The notes beneath the pieces are model-generated. The model saw only the letters and a program-made list of their open reading frames with translations. It was not told the DNA's origin and made no database searches. A program made the position numbers and the translations under genes. Positions 24,067 to 35,622 of a DNA stretch of 64,000 nt are shown in pieces (positions within the stretch are counted from its first letter, which is position 1; each line of letters opens with the position of its first letter). The DNA comes from Ascaris suum (Eukaryota > Nematoda > Chromadorea > Rhabditida > Ascarididae): contig CM024183.1 of NCBI GenBank assembly GCA_013433145.1, positions 4,520,001 to 4,584,000 on the forward strand, written 5' to 3'.

Positions 24067-27000
24067 TGCTTCTGCTTTTGGCAGTCGCATCGTCTTGCTC
24101 ATTTGTCGCTATCTTCGACGTCTGTTCGTGCCTTGCATCGGAATAACGTCACACTCGCTACTGATGATTTTGTGTTGACAGCCTTAGGCCATTGCCGCCT
24201 GGCTACGTAACAAGTCATCGCTCACTACCCGCCTTCCGCCTATCGATCGGGCAGCGACATCCGTCTAAGCCACGGTCACCAACCGCTGCTCGCTAAATGC
24301 GAGAAAGTGAAGGCGTAACTTGCGTTCTGCTGCAAATACTTCACTTCTTATATATGATGTGCTTCATCATTAACAACCACGTGACTGTCCTTTCCGAATT
24401 CTCGTTGAAAGCTCATATATCTTCTTTTAGCATCACTTTCATACGCTTGCTTTTTGCGCGCTTCTTCGGATTAATGCGCCTACACTATAATGTGCTTTCA
24501 CCTTATTATAAGGACCACTAACCTGGGCTTGCTCACGTTGGCACCGCTAAGAGCATCAATTGCGAGGATGATGTGGTGGTGCTATTGAAGTTGATACCAT
24601 TGTCATCTATCTTGGATGACAGAAAGGCGAGTGATGAACTGCTGTTTCTTGAATGGCAGAAGGAATTTTTAGAATGGGCGAATTTGTGCAAGAAACACGA
24701 AAGCACTTCACTCATATGTTTCAAGGAAAGTATAGAAATGTGAGTAGAAATATAGGTTTTATATTTGTTGTTACATAACCTATGCTCACATTCATTTCTT
24801 GTTGCCTATTGTTATTTTTTGTTATTCTCGATGAGATGCAATCTGCATTATCCTGATTATTTTTTTTAAGTTTGCAGATACTTTTTCTTATAAAGCTTCA
24901 CATGAATATTTATTCGATTCGCGGAAAACCTTCTTTTTTCCAGGAGAATTCCTTCAAAAAATGCATCACAGCCAAATGATCTTCTTGAGACAAAATCGCA
25001 TGTGCACGTAATGAGAGATAAACATATGCAAAATAACCATGCAGCAGGCGAAGAAACCGCAAGCAAGGCAATTATTGCGATGAGAGGAAATCCTTCTCAT
25101 CAATAAAATTTGCAACTTCAACCAGCGCTCAAGGTTACGTTTAAAGCAAATAAGCAATTTCAACACTTTTTCCTCGTTTCCAAAAAGCAGTAAAACGGTA
25201 ACTTCTTCTATACGGCTCCAAACAGTAGAATGATGGAAAACTCATAGCCTCTTAAATATCAGATTCTTCACTATAATTAGGAAGTCTTACCTTCTAGTTC
25301 TACGCGACTTGATTATCTCTGGTCTTTCTTGATGCATTTAGTGCTTTTCTAATTGGATTTATGTAAGACCGCACGACTTAAATATGAGTTCACTATGCTT
25401 GTGACGCCTCTAATTTTCTTTTAACTTAGCTCTTCTCGCAAATAATAACAAATATCTGTGCTAGAAATGCATGAGATTATATATGCAGTGGTATAGAACA
25501 GGCTGCCTGCTCATTGAACATAACCGCGCAGCTGGTGAAAGAATGCCAATGCTGTGCATTGATCCCCTCCTTGATGACGAGATCTTTGCTTCGTTTTTGT
25601 TTCGCTAGACCTCTCATGTGACAGTTCTTTTTATTTTCACCATAATGCCCTACTGATAGCCTACAAAAAGCCATATTTAACCAGACAGGTGGCCATGCTA
25701 TATCACTTTTCATACATTTGTTGGGATGATCGGATATGGGAACAAATTTCCCGCAATTCGTCGTGTTTTCGAAAAACCTAATGTTACTATAGGCCTTGAG
25801 CATTTATCAGTCCGACTCGATCTACGATAAACTTCTTCGAAAACTATTCAAATAAGAGGGGAGGTAGAGCGATATCCGAAAGCCGTAACAAACGATATGA
25901 CGAAGGCTTTGGACAAGAAACTATGCTCATCCTCGATATTTTTGTTTTTCTGATATTTTGCTGACCATATGCGGCTTTTACACAATGCACTTATCACGGA
26001 GACTTCAGCAGAAGAAAAGGTAAAAGGGACTTTTGAACTGATTTCTGGATACTTCGGAGGGAACTTCTTGTAAATTCGAAACGGACAATTGCAGTATTAT
26101 AGAAGTCGGCAAACAAACCATCAAATAGCACATGATGAGATCGACGGCATGGCAATCTTTGACTGCAATCTTGCGATACTGTAACCTTCGCCAAACTGAG
26201 CTGTAAAGAACGGCGTAAGAGGTGAAAGCGTTGAACTAAATTTCAATGACGACACCTTAGCAAGCAGAATATTTGTCTTACCATCAGCTGTGATGTTGAA
26301 CGGGACTTAATTTGGACACAAACAAGAGTTATTGACCTAATCTTCGCCTCTGATTTTACTTCCGGTCGGACGTCACCCCAACCGAAATCCTGTTTTTTAT
26401 TGAAAGCAAAACTTGCCTTCTATTGATTCGTCCCTGTCAGCAAAAACCTTCGTTTTCGGAACTCATTCGGTTTCAGATGAATTCCGGTTGCAGCCGAATG
26501 CTTTCGGTCGGTCACCGATTGTCATGTTTACACCGGAGAAGGCGGTCTCGAGAATTGCCGGAACTATAAAGATTTGCGTTTTCGCATTATGGTCGGTACA
26601 AGATCGATTAGGCCACAATGTAGGCTACAATACGCTAAATTTTAGTTGCCGACGACATGACAATTCAGTTACATCGTTGGCAACGAATACAATCAATGAA
26701 ATGGGGGAACATGGGCATAAAAACACATTTCACATCATTTGTCGCTTTGTGAGTGAGCGAAAATGATATTTGGTTTGGGATCGTGATGAAGATTCTAAAT
26801 TATTTGCAGCAAAGTTTAATCCTCAGTACGCTTTTTTGTCGATATGAGCACTTTGCACTTTTCTTTGCGCCGAAAAATATTTTTCATATTCACGTCATTG
26901 CTTGTAAGTCTCCCTTAATTTCTCTGCTTCCTTTATTTTATATCATATGCGTGCTGCTTTAATTGCGACAGAATTGACCATTTCTTTTCGTATGTGTTAT

Positions 27001-27129
27001 TAGTGAACTCAGCTTTAAGTTTCGCAGTTTTTTTCTCGGCAGATAGGACTTTGATTTGTTTTTCCTTGTTCGCATTATCTTTTGCGATAAGAAAGTTCTC
27101 AGTAAATTCAAATATTCATATCATAAGCA

Positions 27130-27130
<1 letters not shown>
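24067..27130. other. Gene-poor stretch with two unassigned long frames
   Basis: The longest frames are 25477-25803 (minus, 108 codons) and 26413-26766 (plus, 117 codons). Neither is recognisable nor framed by convincing splice sites. Segments at 26340-26620 and 27530-27720 share an excess of CGGT/CCGA words, possibly remnants of one repeat. A GC-rich patch at 24180-24300 follows an acceptor-like TGTTGACAG. Confidence 0.3.
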
Positions 27131-27323
<193 letters not shown>

Positions 27324-28152
27324 AGTAATGACCCACTACGAAACTGGCATCGTGTTGATGGTGCTATCGTTTCGCTAGTACCAGTAATGTTAGCTTCTTG
27401 AATTTAGATCACTTCACTGTCCGATGATATGAACATTATGTTACTATTATGCTATTATGTTGCTCATCTTACCTTCTCCTGATCTTGGTTTCCAACTTTC
27501 ATTTTTTCGCCTGTTTTGAGAGACTTTTAGTTGGAAAGCGAAAATTCAGTTGGTTTCTGCCGATCGGAGATATCTGTCGGTCGAATCTTCTCTATTTTCA
27601 GCATAACTTTTGTCTTCACTGTTGAAATGCATTTGATTTTGGAGGGCTGTTGGCTGCGAACCGGTGTCTTTGGTCGGTTGTGGACCGGAAAAAGTCTTGA
27701 TCGGTTATCGTCACGAATATGAGCGCAGGTCTGACATCTCTACCGCTCAAATGAACCATATCCGTGCAGGCGAGCCCAAAGAGGACAGTTTTAACATGGC
27801 AGATGTTTGATATTAAAGCTGAGGTCTTAGTTCACTTGAAGAAATGAGTCTTGCCAATGGCTGAATTTTTTTCGTAGCATTCTGTTAATTTTCGCAAAAG
27901 ATCAATCCGGCATCTTTACAAAACCTCTTGTCTGCAAGGGTGTGTGCACGTTTGCGTGTCTGAATACCCTAGAATTTCAAACTGCCAACTGCAAAGTTAT
28001 ACCGATGAAATTAAGTACGTGCAGCGATAGAATCTACAGCGCGGAGTAGGCTGTTTTAACGGATTCGTCGCGCTTTGTTGTCTGCTACCATAAAAAGTGC
28101 CACAAAACATCGTCAAAGAGGTGCAATACATTTTACAGTTTAAGTTCGTTTA

Positions 28153-28407
28153 ATGAGCGACTACATGTGGTGTACGAGAGATTTCAGTAAACCATTTGTA
28201 CAATTCGTTGGTTTTTTTTTTTGGGAGCGCGCATCATATGCGCTCCATCGTTGCTTTCATCTGTTTGAGCAAAGGGGTGGCCTGATAGGCTGCAATGCAG
28301 AAGCCACAAAGGATCCCAATCTCCTTGGGCACGCTCTCCAACGTGTCAGGGATAACTTCCTACCAATGAAGTGGATGCATAAATTGAAACATTTTCGGGA
28401 CATTTGA
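28153..28407 (+). CDS. Weak ORF candidate
   Basis: An 84-codon plus-strand frame reads as a mixed globular peptide in its second half (LHRCFHLFEQRGGLIGCNAE, then a Leu/Lys/Met-rich helix). The N-terminal part crosses a T run. An antisense frame is also open. No homology recognised. Confidence 0.18.
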   Translation: MSDYMWCTRDFSKPFVQFVGFFFWERASYALHRCFHLFEQRGGLIGCNAEATKDPNLLGHALQRVRDNFLPMKWMHKLKHFRDI

Positions 28408-29980
28408 GATATAATCTGAACAAATTTTTTCGTTGCCAATCACCAGTCTGCAGCCCTGTGAGCTGTTCTAATATATAATGATTTTCAATATAAATTGTGA
28501 ACTTTGCAAGTTACTTCTTGCAGCTTGAGTGAAATGGTTTCTAGCCATTTCTGCAGAAGTTTTTATAATTGAAGTCACTCAGTATGTGTGAAGGTTTGCT
28601 TCGATTTAGACAATTACTACTAGAAATTATAAAAAGCTTCTCTTTTGATGTTTTTTTGACAATTTCGCCAATGTAGTTAATTGAAGGTGAGCTAGAACAT
28701 GGATGCTAGCTAAGGTCTCCTCGACGGATCACATAAGGAAACGAGTCTAAGAAAGTTTTATAATGCACTGCACCTATGGCTTAAAGAAAGCAAGTTTCGG
28801 AGGAAAACTAAAATTTCCAATCATTTTATGTATCTTTTCCATTTCACACGCTTCTATTATCTTTTTTTTGAACTTCGTTATGAGTCCGAAAGTATTGCGC
28901 ACTTCGTAAACAACTTACTCGATAGTATATTAATAAATGTTTTGAAAAGTGGCTGAAATCCGGCGGGGATGAATGCAGCTTCATGCCACCACTTTCATCT
29001 CTTTTTTTTGGGCTCTTGAAATCTTTATTAATGAGAATGCTCGTGCCGCACTATTCGCTTCGTTGAATCGATCAGATCGTTTTTCTTCTTCGCTAATGAA
29101 TTTTCATCAATAGAAACGCCCTATTACCCGCTTAGCAATGCGCAATGCTTGAAGAAGATGTTCCCATGCTTACGTTACGCAGTGTTCGATTAAATTTTCC
29201 TTCAGATGTGTCGCATTTATATTCAAGACGTTCAAGTTATATTCAAGAGATTTTAGCAATATCAAATTTCTAAAATAGCATGTCATATTGTCCGGAAAAG
29301 ATTCTCAATTTTTTAATTCCACGATCCGAAATGTCTTCTATTTAAATCTTTGCAGTTCATGCCCATTTTTTTGCGATGAAAAATGCCCATTCAATGTTTG
29401 TTTTATTAGGTGAACGAAAGTGAACACAAAAACCACGGAAAACGGCATCTCATTCATATGCTTGAATATTTATAAACAAAAGCTTTTCTGCATCTTCGAG
29501 TCAAATACTCAAAGTAGTTGATTGTCGCAATGTCACCTATGCACATCTCTTACAGCTTCAAATCCCACAGCGAGAAAATTTGATCCTTACACTTTACACT
29601 GAGAACAGCTCAAGACAATGCGACTCCTGAACACGCTCACTCTATGCTTAGTCATCTCTTTATAGCTATGGACATATGGATTCAAGAGAAGGTTTTTAGT
29701 CGAGTCAAGTGAGGAAGAAAAACGCTTCTTTGACAGAGATCTTGCTTCAGTTGCGTATCCTCAACCATTGTTTTGGATTCGTTCTTCAATATTAATGCAA
29801 CTATTTAATTTCAAAGTCTGAACTGGTCTGTGAGAAACCCTCTACAGGATCTGTTGTCAGGCTTTCTCGTTTGATTTCGCGTTTATTTTGCAACTAAGAG
29901 GAGGCTGAAACGTAATGAACTGGAAATTCTTTACTTTAGCGATAAGCGCATGTATCAAGATGCGAATACATCTGATGCGC
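28408..29980. other. Gene-poor AT-rich stretch
   Basis: I see no ORF, splice-site pair or repeat worth reporting here. Confidence 0.5.
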
Positions 29981-30152
29981 GTTAACGGTTTTGCTTGTTT
30001 ACAGTGCTATTGAAAGTGGGCAGGATTCTGATACAAATGATGTCAGAATTGCGGTTGCAATGGGTGGATTATCACTTAGTTTTATTTACAAATTATCACT
30101 TATTATAGGATATATCAGTTAATGGTTTTGTTTACTCGTTGTTTACAGTGCC
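29981..30152. repeat. Direct repeat pair beside the inverted repeat
   Basis: GTTAACGGTTTTGCTTGTTTACAGTG-like sequence at 29981-30006 recurs at 30118-30150 as GTTAATGGTTTTGTTTACTCG followed by TTGTTTACAGTG, with a small insertion. Each copy ends in an acceptor-like TTTACAG. The left arm of the inverted repeat lies between the copies. Confidence 0.6.
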
Positions 30153-30986
30153 CATCTATTATATCCCTTATTTCCGTTCCGTCATATACACACAATTTTC
30201 AATAGATTCTGCGAATATGATTTCCTCAGAAGGTTGTTCAGACAGTTGTAAGATGGCTCAGCAACAGATTCCTTTCAAAGGTTCCCTAATTCTTATTTTA
30301 TCATTTCGTCGGTTTTACTGCATTTGTTTCTTTCTTGGCATGTAGAAATGTGATTGCATTGTCTGAGGTAATAAATTTCTTCGTTGCTATTGTTTGTAGT
30401 TTTTTGCAGAATATCACTATAATAAGGCGCTCCTTTTATTGCTAAGAATAGTTTCATTTCAGGTACGACCAGGCTTTTTATGGCCGATATTGCTTTGCAG
30501 TCAGATAAAGGTGGTCGTATTGCTTTCAGGTGGTGGAGAATTTTAGAGTGGTCTTTTGACATCTTAATGAAGTATTTGCGAAATATGAGGCCCTCATCTG
30601 GTATAAGTTCTAGGTCCCTGGTCTCTAGTCCGTTATCGTTATGTTGGTATCGTTCTCGAATGTTACATTACCTATGAGATTTTCGTTGTTTGCAAAGGGT
30701 ACCGCATCTGTTAATATTGGTCGTGGCTTAATTTTGCTAGACATTTTCTCCTCGAGATATCTTTTATTTCTCACAAGTCTTCTTTTTATTTCCATTTTCA
30801 AACTGCGCTCTTGATTGATGGGCTCTGATGGGCTAAGTTAATCTGCAAACATGGCGATGTGTTCTTCAAACTTTACATGAAATACACTGGGAAGATAATT
30901 TGTAAATAAAACTAAGTGATAATTAATTCACCGCTTGCAACCGCAATTCTGATATCATTTATGTCAGAATACTACCCACTTGTAAT
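30011..30986. repeat. Inverted repeat, arms 30011-30100 and 30895-30986
   Basis: The left arm contains ATGTCAGAATTGCGGTTGCA and ATCACTTAGTTTTATTTACA. The right arm carries the reverse complement of both, in the same order when read on the minus strand, with scattered mismatches and a small length difference (my estimate by eye is about 85% identity). Arms of about 90 bp flank about 790 bp. This is the geometry of a foldback or MITE-like element, or of an inverted partial duplication. No target-site duplication was identified. Confidence 0.65.
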
Positions 30987-33529
30987 TGATTTTATTTAGT
31001 GAAAATAGGTTCGTGGAAAAATTTGCTTTTGCTAGATCTGTGAGGGACACTTTTTTGTTGTTTTGCACGTAAATTTTATCCCTCATTTCTGTGAGCGCTT
31101 CGATTATTGAACACCGCTCGGGGAAAGCGTGCTGAAGCCGACGGAGCATTCGCTCGATGGCAACGCTCATTTGCTCATAGATATATCTTCGAAAAAAAAA
31201 TCGGAGACGTTAGAGAGCAGCTAGACCAGTGTATAGTATGCATGATTGCAAGTGCTCAGATTTTCCTCAGATAGTGCTGTTGTCTTTCTCATTTTCGCCT
31301 AGAGAACTAATTAGCCTCTATTAATGATGCGAATAAAAAAGGAACGATAATGCAGCACCATTATAAGTCTACTGAATATCGGCCTCGCATCGAATCTGAA
31401 ATTTCATTTCACTATATCTTTGAAAATAGCCTCTCGTTCTTCGAATCTTAGGGGAAGTATTTTAAAGTGCAGGTCAAGGGGCTTTGTTTTGACTAAAATT
31501 GCCTTCTTCCGATTGCACCATGTTTTGGTCGCCGTAAAATATCTGCTCAGGTTATATCCACTGACTACGTCCACATTTCGCATATGTGAACTATCCAGGT
31601 GTTCGTTTAACATTGCCAATTTTTCGTTGAATTTCTTTCAGAGTCACGAAACGATATTGTCCCCACATCGATAATATTCATCTAACATGCTGACAACAAA
31701 ATTCGTATTGTTGCGTGGGTCGTCATTTAGAGTGTCGTTACGACGATTCAGAGGATTCGAGTTGACGATTTCTTTCTCATATTCAACGTTCTATCATTAC
31801 CGGCAAATACCCTCTTTGCTTCTATTTTCTCAATAGCGATAACGGTACTCAATCATTGAATGCTGTCGTTGTTTTCCTATAGAAGAACTCATTTGTTTTA
31901 TCAATATTTTCCAACAAACATTAAAACCGAATTCGTCTTAATTAATTGTATCTACCATAGTGCTGAAATGTTCTAGCGTTGATCTCTATCCACCTCTTGT
32001 ATAAAGGAATACAATTTTTCAATATTCTCGATCAGATTTTGCCTACCACTAGCACCAGTTGGGGGTATAATCAGTGGAATTTAAGCGCCTGCGTTTATGT
32101 CCAAGTTTTTTTACAAATACCGACATTTTAGAACTTGAACATTTCCTCGTCAGGATAACATCCCAATTTCTATTTTAGGTTGACCACGATAGAGCAAAGA
32201 AGGGGGCATCGAAGAAAGATGAAGCTAGGAAAGATGGGGGCAATTATAGAAGACAACCATAGTTTTGGCTCACTTTGCTGGAGCGTACTCGAGTAATTTG
32301 TAATTCAGTGCCTTTCCATTCATACTGAATACTCTTCGCTGCACATTCTTTTTTTACTTTCCTGAGGGCATTCTTGATCTCAGATTGATAGAATGACGAA
32401 TTCCTCAATCATCATTTCTTACGAATGATTATCATTTTGTTTCTGTACTCCTATACGTGAAATGCAGCAGCATCCCATCGAAATATTTACAGTCTCATGG
32501 GTTGCAGGGGGAAAATTATAATGGCGAGTCGCTCGTTTTGCTGCTCTGTTTTGATTAGGTACTTTTTCGCTCTTTCTGTTTTTCTTTCTTTTCGCTATTT
32601 CCAGATATTCGTTTCACTTTACATATGCGTCACTTCTCCTTTTCGCTCATTTTTATAACTTTGATGTCGGAGTTAGTATTCTTGTTGCTACTCATGTCGC
32701 CTCAGATCTTGGCAAATTCGACGTTGAGCTAACAAGATTTTGATGAAAAATTTTTTGCTGTTGCATTATTGAAAGCGTAGTGGAGAGTGTGTGATTGTCA
32801 CGAAGTTCTAGTAAGTCAATTTCTGCCCATTGGTACATTTCGTGCGTGAAAATTTTGAGAGTTGCTTTTGGAATATCGGTCGCCTGGTAGATCCCAGCTG
32901 CCACTTCGTTATTCTTTCGCATTGATCCTCGTTTGCTGAATCCCTGGCGCTTTCACAATGTCTCATTAAAAAGCTTTCTCCTCGGATATTTCGCCCCATA
33001 GAAGGTCGCTCCTGTGTTGCAAATTTTGTATCTCATGTTTGTGACATTTAATCACCAAGCTTAACCTAAGATTGTCGTGGTCTTCTGTAGGATTGATGCG
33101 AGTTACCCGTCTGATGACACAACTATCGGCTTGAGCTGTTCGATTGTTGCTTCATAAATTTCGGCCGACTGATTGGCATTTGCGTTCATTCTTAGCAGCG
33201 ATATTGGAGGAAACATTCAGACAGTGTATTCGATTGTGCTCAGAAATAAGCGATCATACTTGTTGCACAAAGAATAGATCCATAAGGTAAAGGTGGCCTT
33301 CTACGAGTAACTTTAGAGCCGATTACTCAAAAAGTAAATAAAACCAGAAGTTAGTAAATTTAAACAACAATATGATCGATGTCTCGGTATAGTGTCTATA
33401 TTCCTTAGCAAGTATTATCGGAATCAGTTTCACATTTCTTCGACTCAGCTTCCAACTGGCTGAAGCAACCAGCCGTCGTCTCTGAATTTTCACTTCATGC
33501 GATTTTTTTGTAGCGCATTGTTTATCCAT
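30293..33529 (-). mobile_element. Decayed minus-strand coding remnants, mobile-element-like
   Basis: The minus strand carries a run of short open segments broken by stops and frame changes (for example 30293-30562, 30964-31170, 31404-31619, 32692-32999). Their peptides are hydrophilic, Lys/Glu/Asn-rich and look formerly coding, for instance ALTEMRDKIYVQNNKK. Adjacent frames often take over where one stops, as expected of an old frameshifted gene rather than spaced exons. No reverse transcriptase, integrase, protease or transposase motif was recognised, so the class is unknown. A worn-out retroelement (Ascaris carries the LTR element Tas) is one possibility; I cannot show it. The inverted repeat at 30.0-31.0 kb overlaps the 3' part. 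Confidence 0.35.
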
Positions 33530-34949
33530 ATTGCATTTTGTGCAACCTATTTATTTGGAAGCTGCAATTGCATTTTTGCTCATTCTGCGTTCTTTTGCGA
33601 ATGCCTTTGCAATCTTATGTAGCTTGTTGGCCTAAGCATATTCTTTGCTCAAGTCTCAAATCATTTCACTTTGGTCCATCTAATGCCACAAAAATTGGAA
33701 GTGGAAGTTTTTCTAAGACGGATCGGATGGTGAATTCTCAATGGTCGATTTGTTCTGATTACTTTATTGGAGATTGTGTCTACTTAAAGAGCATTGGCGG
33801 GATGGTCGTCTTGACGTGGAAATAGCAAATTGCGCCATTCGGGCCAAATTTTGACTCCTTGATGCCTGTGATAAGCCATTTGAATAAAAAAAAAAAGAAA
33901 CCATTTTGTCAATCGAAATTCAGCAGATTTTTTCCGCATTCCACAACTGTTGTTCTGTGAATTTTGAACTTATGATTGTTCTTCATGCTAAAAATTTGCA
34001 TTACCATAGGCGAAATTCACACGGATTTTGAAATTGAAATCAGTGAACGCAGCATTGTTGTGTCATCGATGTTGTATGTCCGATGTCCCCAATGAAAGTC
34101 GTCTGTCATTGCTACATCATCATTCGAACGCGGTAATAATGAACAGGCATATAAAGACGGTGTAATACGGTCGACCGCTTTTTGGACGGCAAACAATTTA
34201 TGGCTGACGATTATACGTCTAATTTGAATTTCATCGTAGATTAGAGGAGTTCAATTCATTGTGAAAGTTCAATTTTCCTGACGTAAGAGGAAAATTATAA
34301 TGCACATCGTTACGCATGATGGCAGGTAATAGTGGACTTATTCGTTTTAATTCCCCAATTCACGTTCAATATTCAATTCATTGAGGAAATTTTTTCAACT
34401 TGAGGGAATTTTGAAGAGATATAAGTCGTCATGATGGGACGAGAATAGTGAACAAAATTTGCATAGATTGCCGCTATTTGTAGTGAGATGGGATTCGCAT
34501 TCGGTACTATTACCCATACTACTTGAAGCACTTATTTATCGCTTTATTTCGTATCCATAGCAAAACATTGCTACCAACCGCGTGTCAAACTCCAACATGT
34601 TGTAAATTCGATTTCTATTGCGTTCGTATCCTTTCTCAATTAAGCACTTTGTGCATATCGTAATATCTTTAAGAACATGAATTATGGTTCGAATTAAAAC
34701 GCTTTCTCGCTTTGAAGCGTGAATCAAGTTGAATCGAACATCCGCCTTGCCGCTAAACTTTGAGGTCGCACTAGTTTGGGGTTACGGCCTCATCCATTCT
34801 AGAATGGCTGACTGGAACTGCAATTTACGCCAATATGGATATAATTTGTCCACTCAACTGTCCAATCCTGGTCCGCTTTTTCCTTTTTTTCTATTCTTTG
34901 GCTTGCTCTGAAAGTTCAGCGTTAATTTGCCTTCAGCATCATATTTTTC
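33530..34949. other. Gene-poor stretch
   Basis: The plus frame 33538-33825 includes a Cys-Ser-Asp-Tyr-Phe segment that weakly recalls a THAP zinc finger, but the spaced Cys/His pattern is incomplete. No other supportable feature. Confidence 0.3.
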
Positions 34950-35504
34950 TTAATGGTGCACTATATGCACCTCTCTTAGGTCCACTAATTGAGATGCGCT
35001 TGCGTCGGAAAACTCCAAAAAGAGCTTTGGCTCATAGCAAGTCCGCTGAAAATACTTCGGAGGAGCTAAATTGATGCTCGTGAGCACTAATATATCATCT
35101 TATTCGCACATTACATTGAATCCCATGAAAAGTTCCCGTTCTTGAAATGATCCATAATTTTATTTTCCAATATTTTGAGACTCAAATAATATTCATTGAG
35201 AATAGACGTCTGCTCTTTTTCGTTTAATGTTGTCCACATATTGAAACATCACATCTGCAATCCTCGTCCATCCATCTGTATTGCCTGATATGTGGAATCC
35301 TAAAGTCATATGCAAAATTGGTGGATAAGCAAAGCAATCAGTGACCCACGCTTTTAACGAATTATAGAAAACCACTTTAGGAGATTGAATCAATGAATTT
35401 TTGCGATATTTGCAAGGTGCGAAAGTTTTCTTGATCAATAAATAGTTATATCCGTGATAAAATAGTAATCGATAGCAATTATTTATAGAATAATTCATAT
35501 GCAA
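34950..35504 (-). pseudogene. M16 (insulysin/nardilysin-like) peptidase remnant
   Basis: One minus-strand frame reads through three in-frame stops (TGA 35193-35195, TAA 35160-35162, TAA 35100-35102) yet keeps resemblance to the middle of insulin-degrading-enzyme-type M16 metallopeptidases. SLKAWV matches the LKSKGWV region, TDGWTRIADVMFQYVDNIK matches the helix with MFQYI, FESQNI and SFQERE match the next segment, and KYFQRTCYEPKLFLEF matches the WFKQDD-F-LPK--LNFEF strand. About 80 residues between the last two blocks are missing. The catalytic HxxEH motif lies in the N-terminal part of M16 proteins and is not present here. A possible further piece with acceptor TCTTTGCAG at 35622 extends it rightward. 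Loss of frame integrity makes this a relic; comparison is from memory of the family. Confidence 0.55.
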
Positions 35505-35622
35505 TTGAATGATGCGGAGCCGCAGTCTTCGGGATCAGCGGGGATAAGTGACATCAACTTGGTAGGCGATTGAATGCTGCGCTTCCCGGTAGTGCCCACC
35601 TTTCGTGTAAAAGGAAAGCTGC

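Noticed and set aside
33538..33825. Possible THAP zinc-finger ORF
   Set aside because: Only a WSICSDYF-like segment matches; the remaining Cys/His ligands and the AVPTIF-type end are missing.
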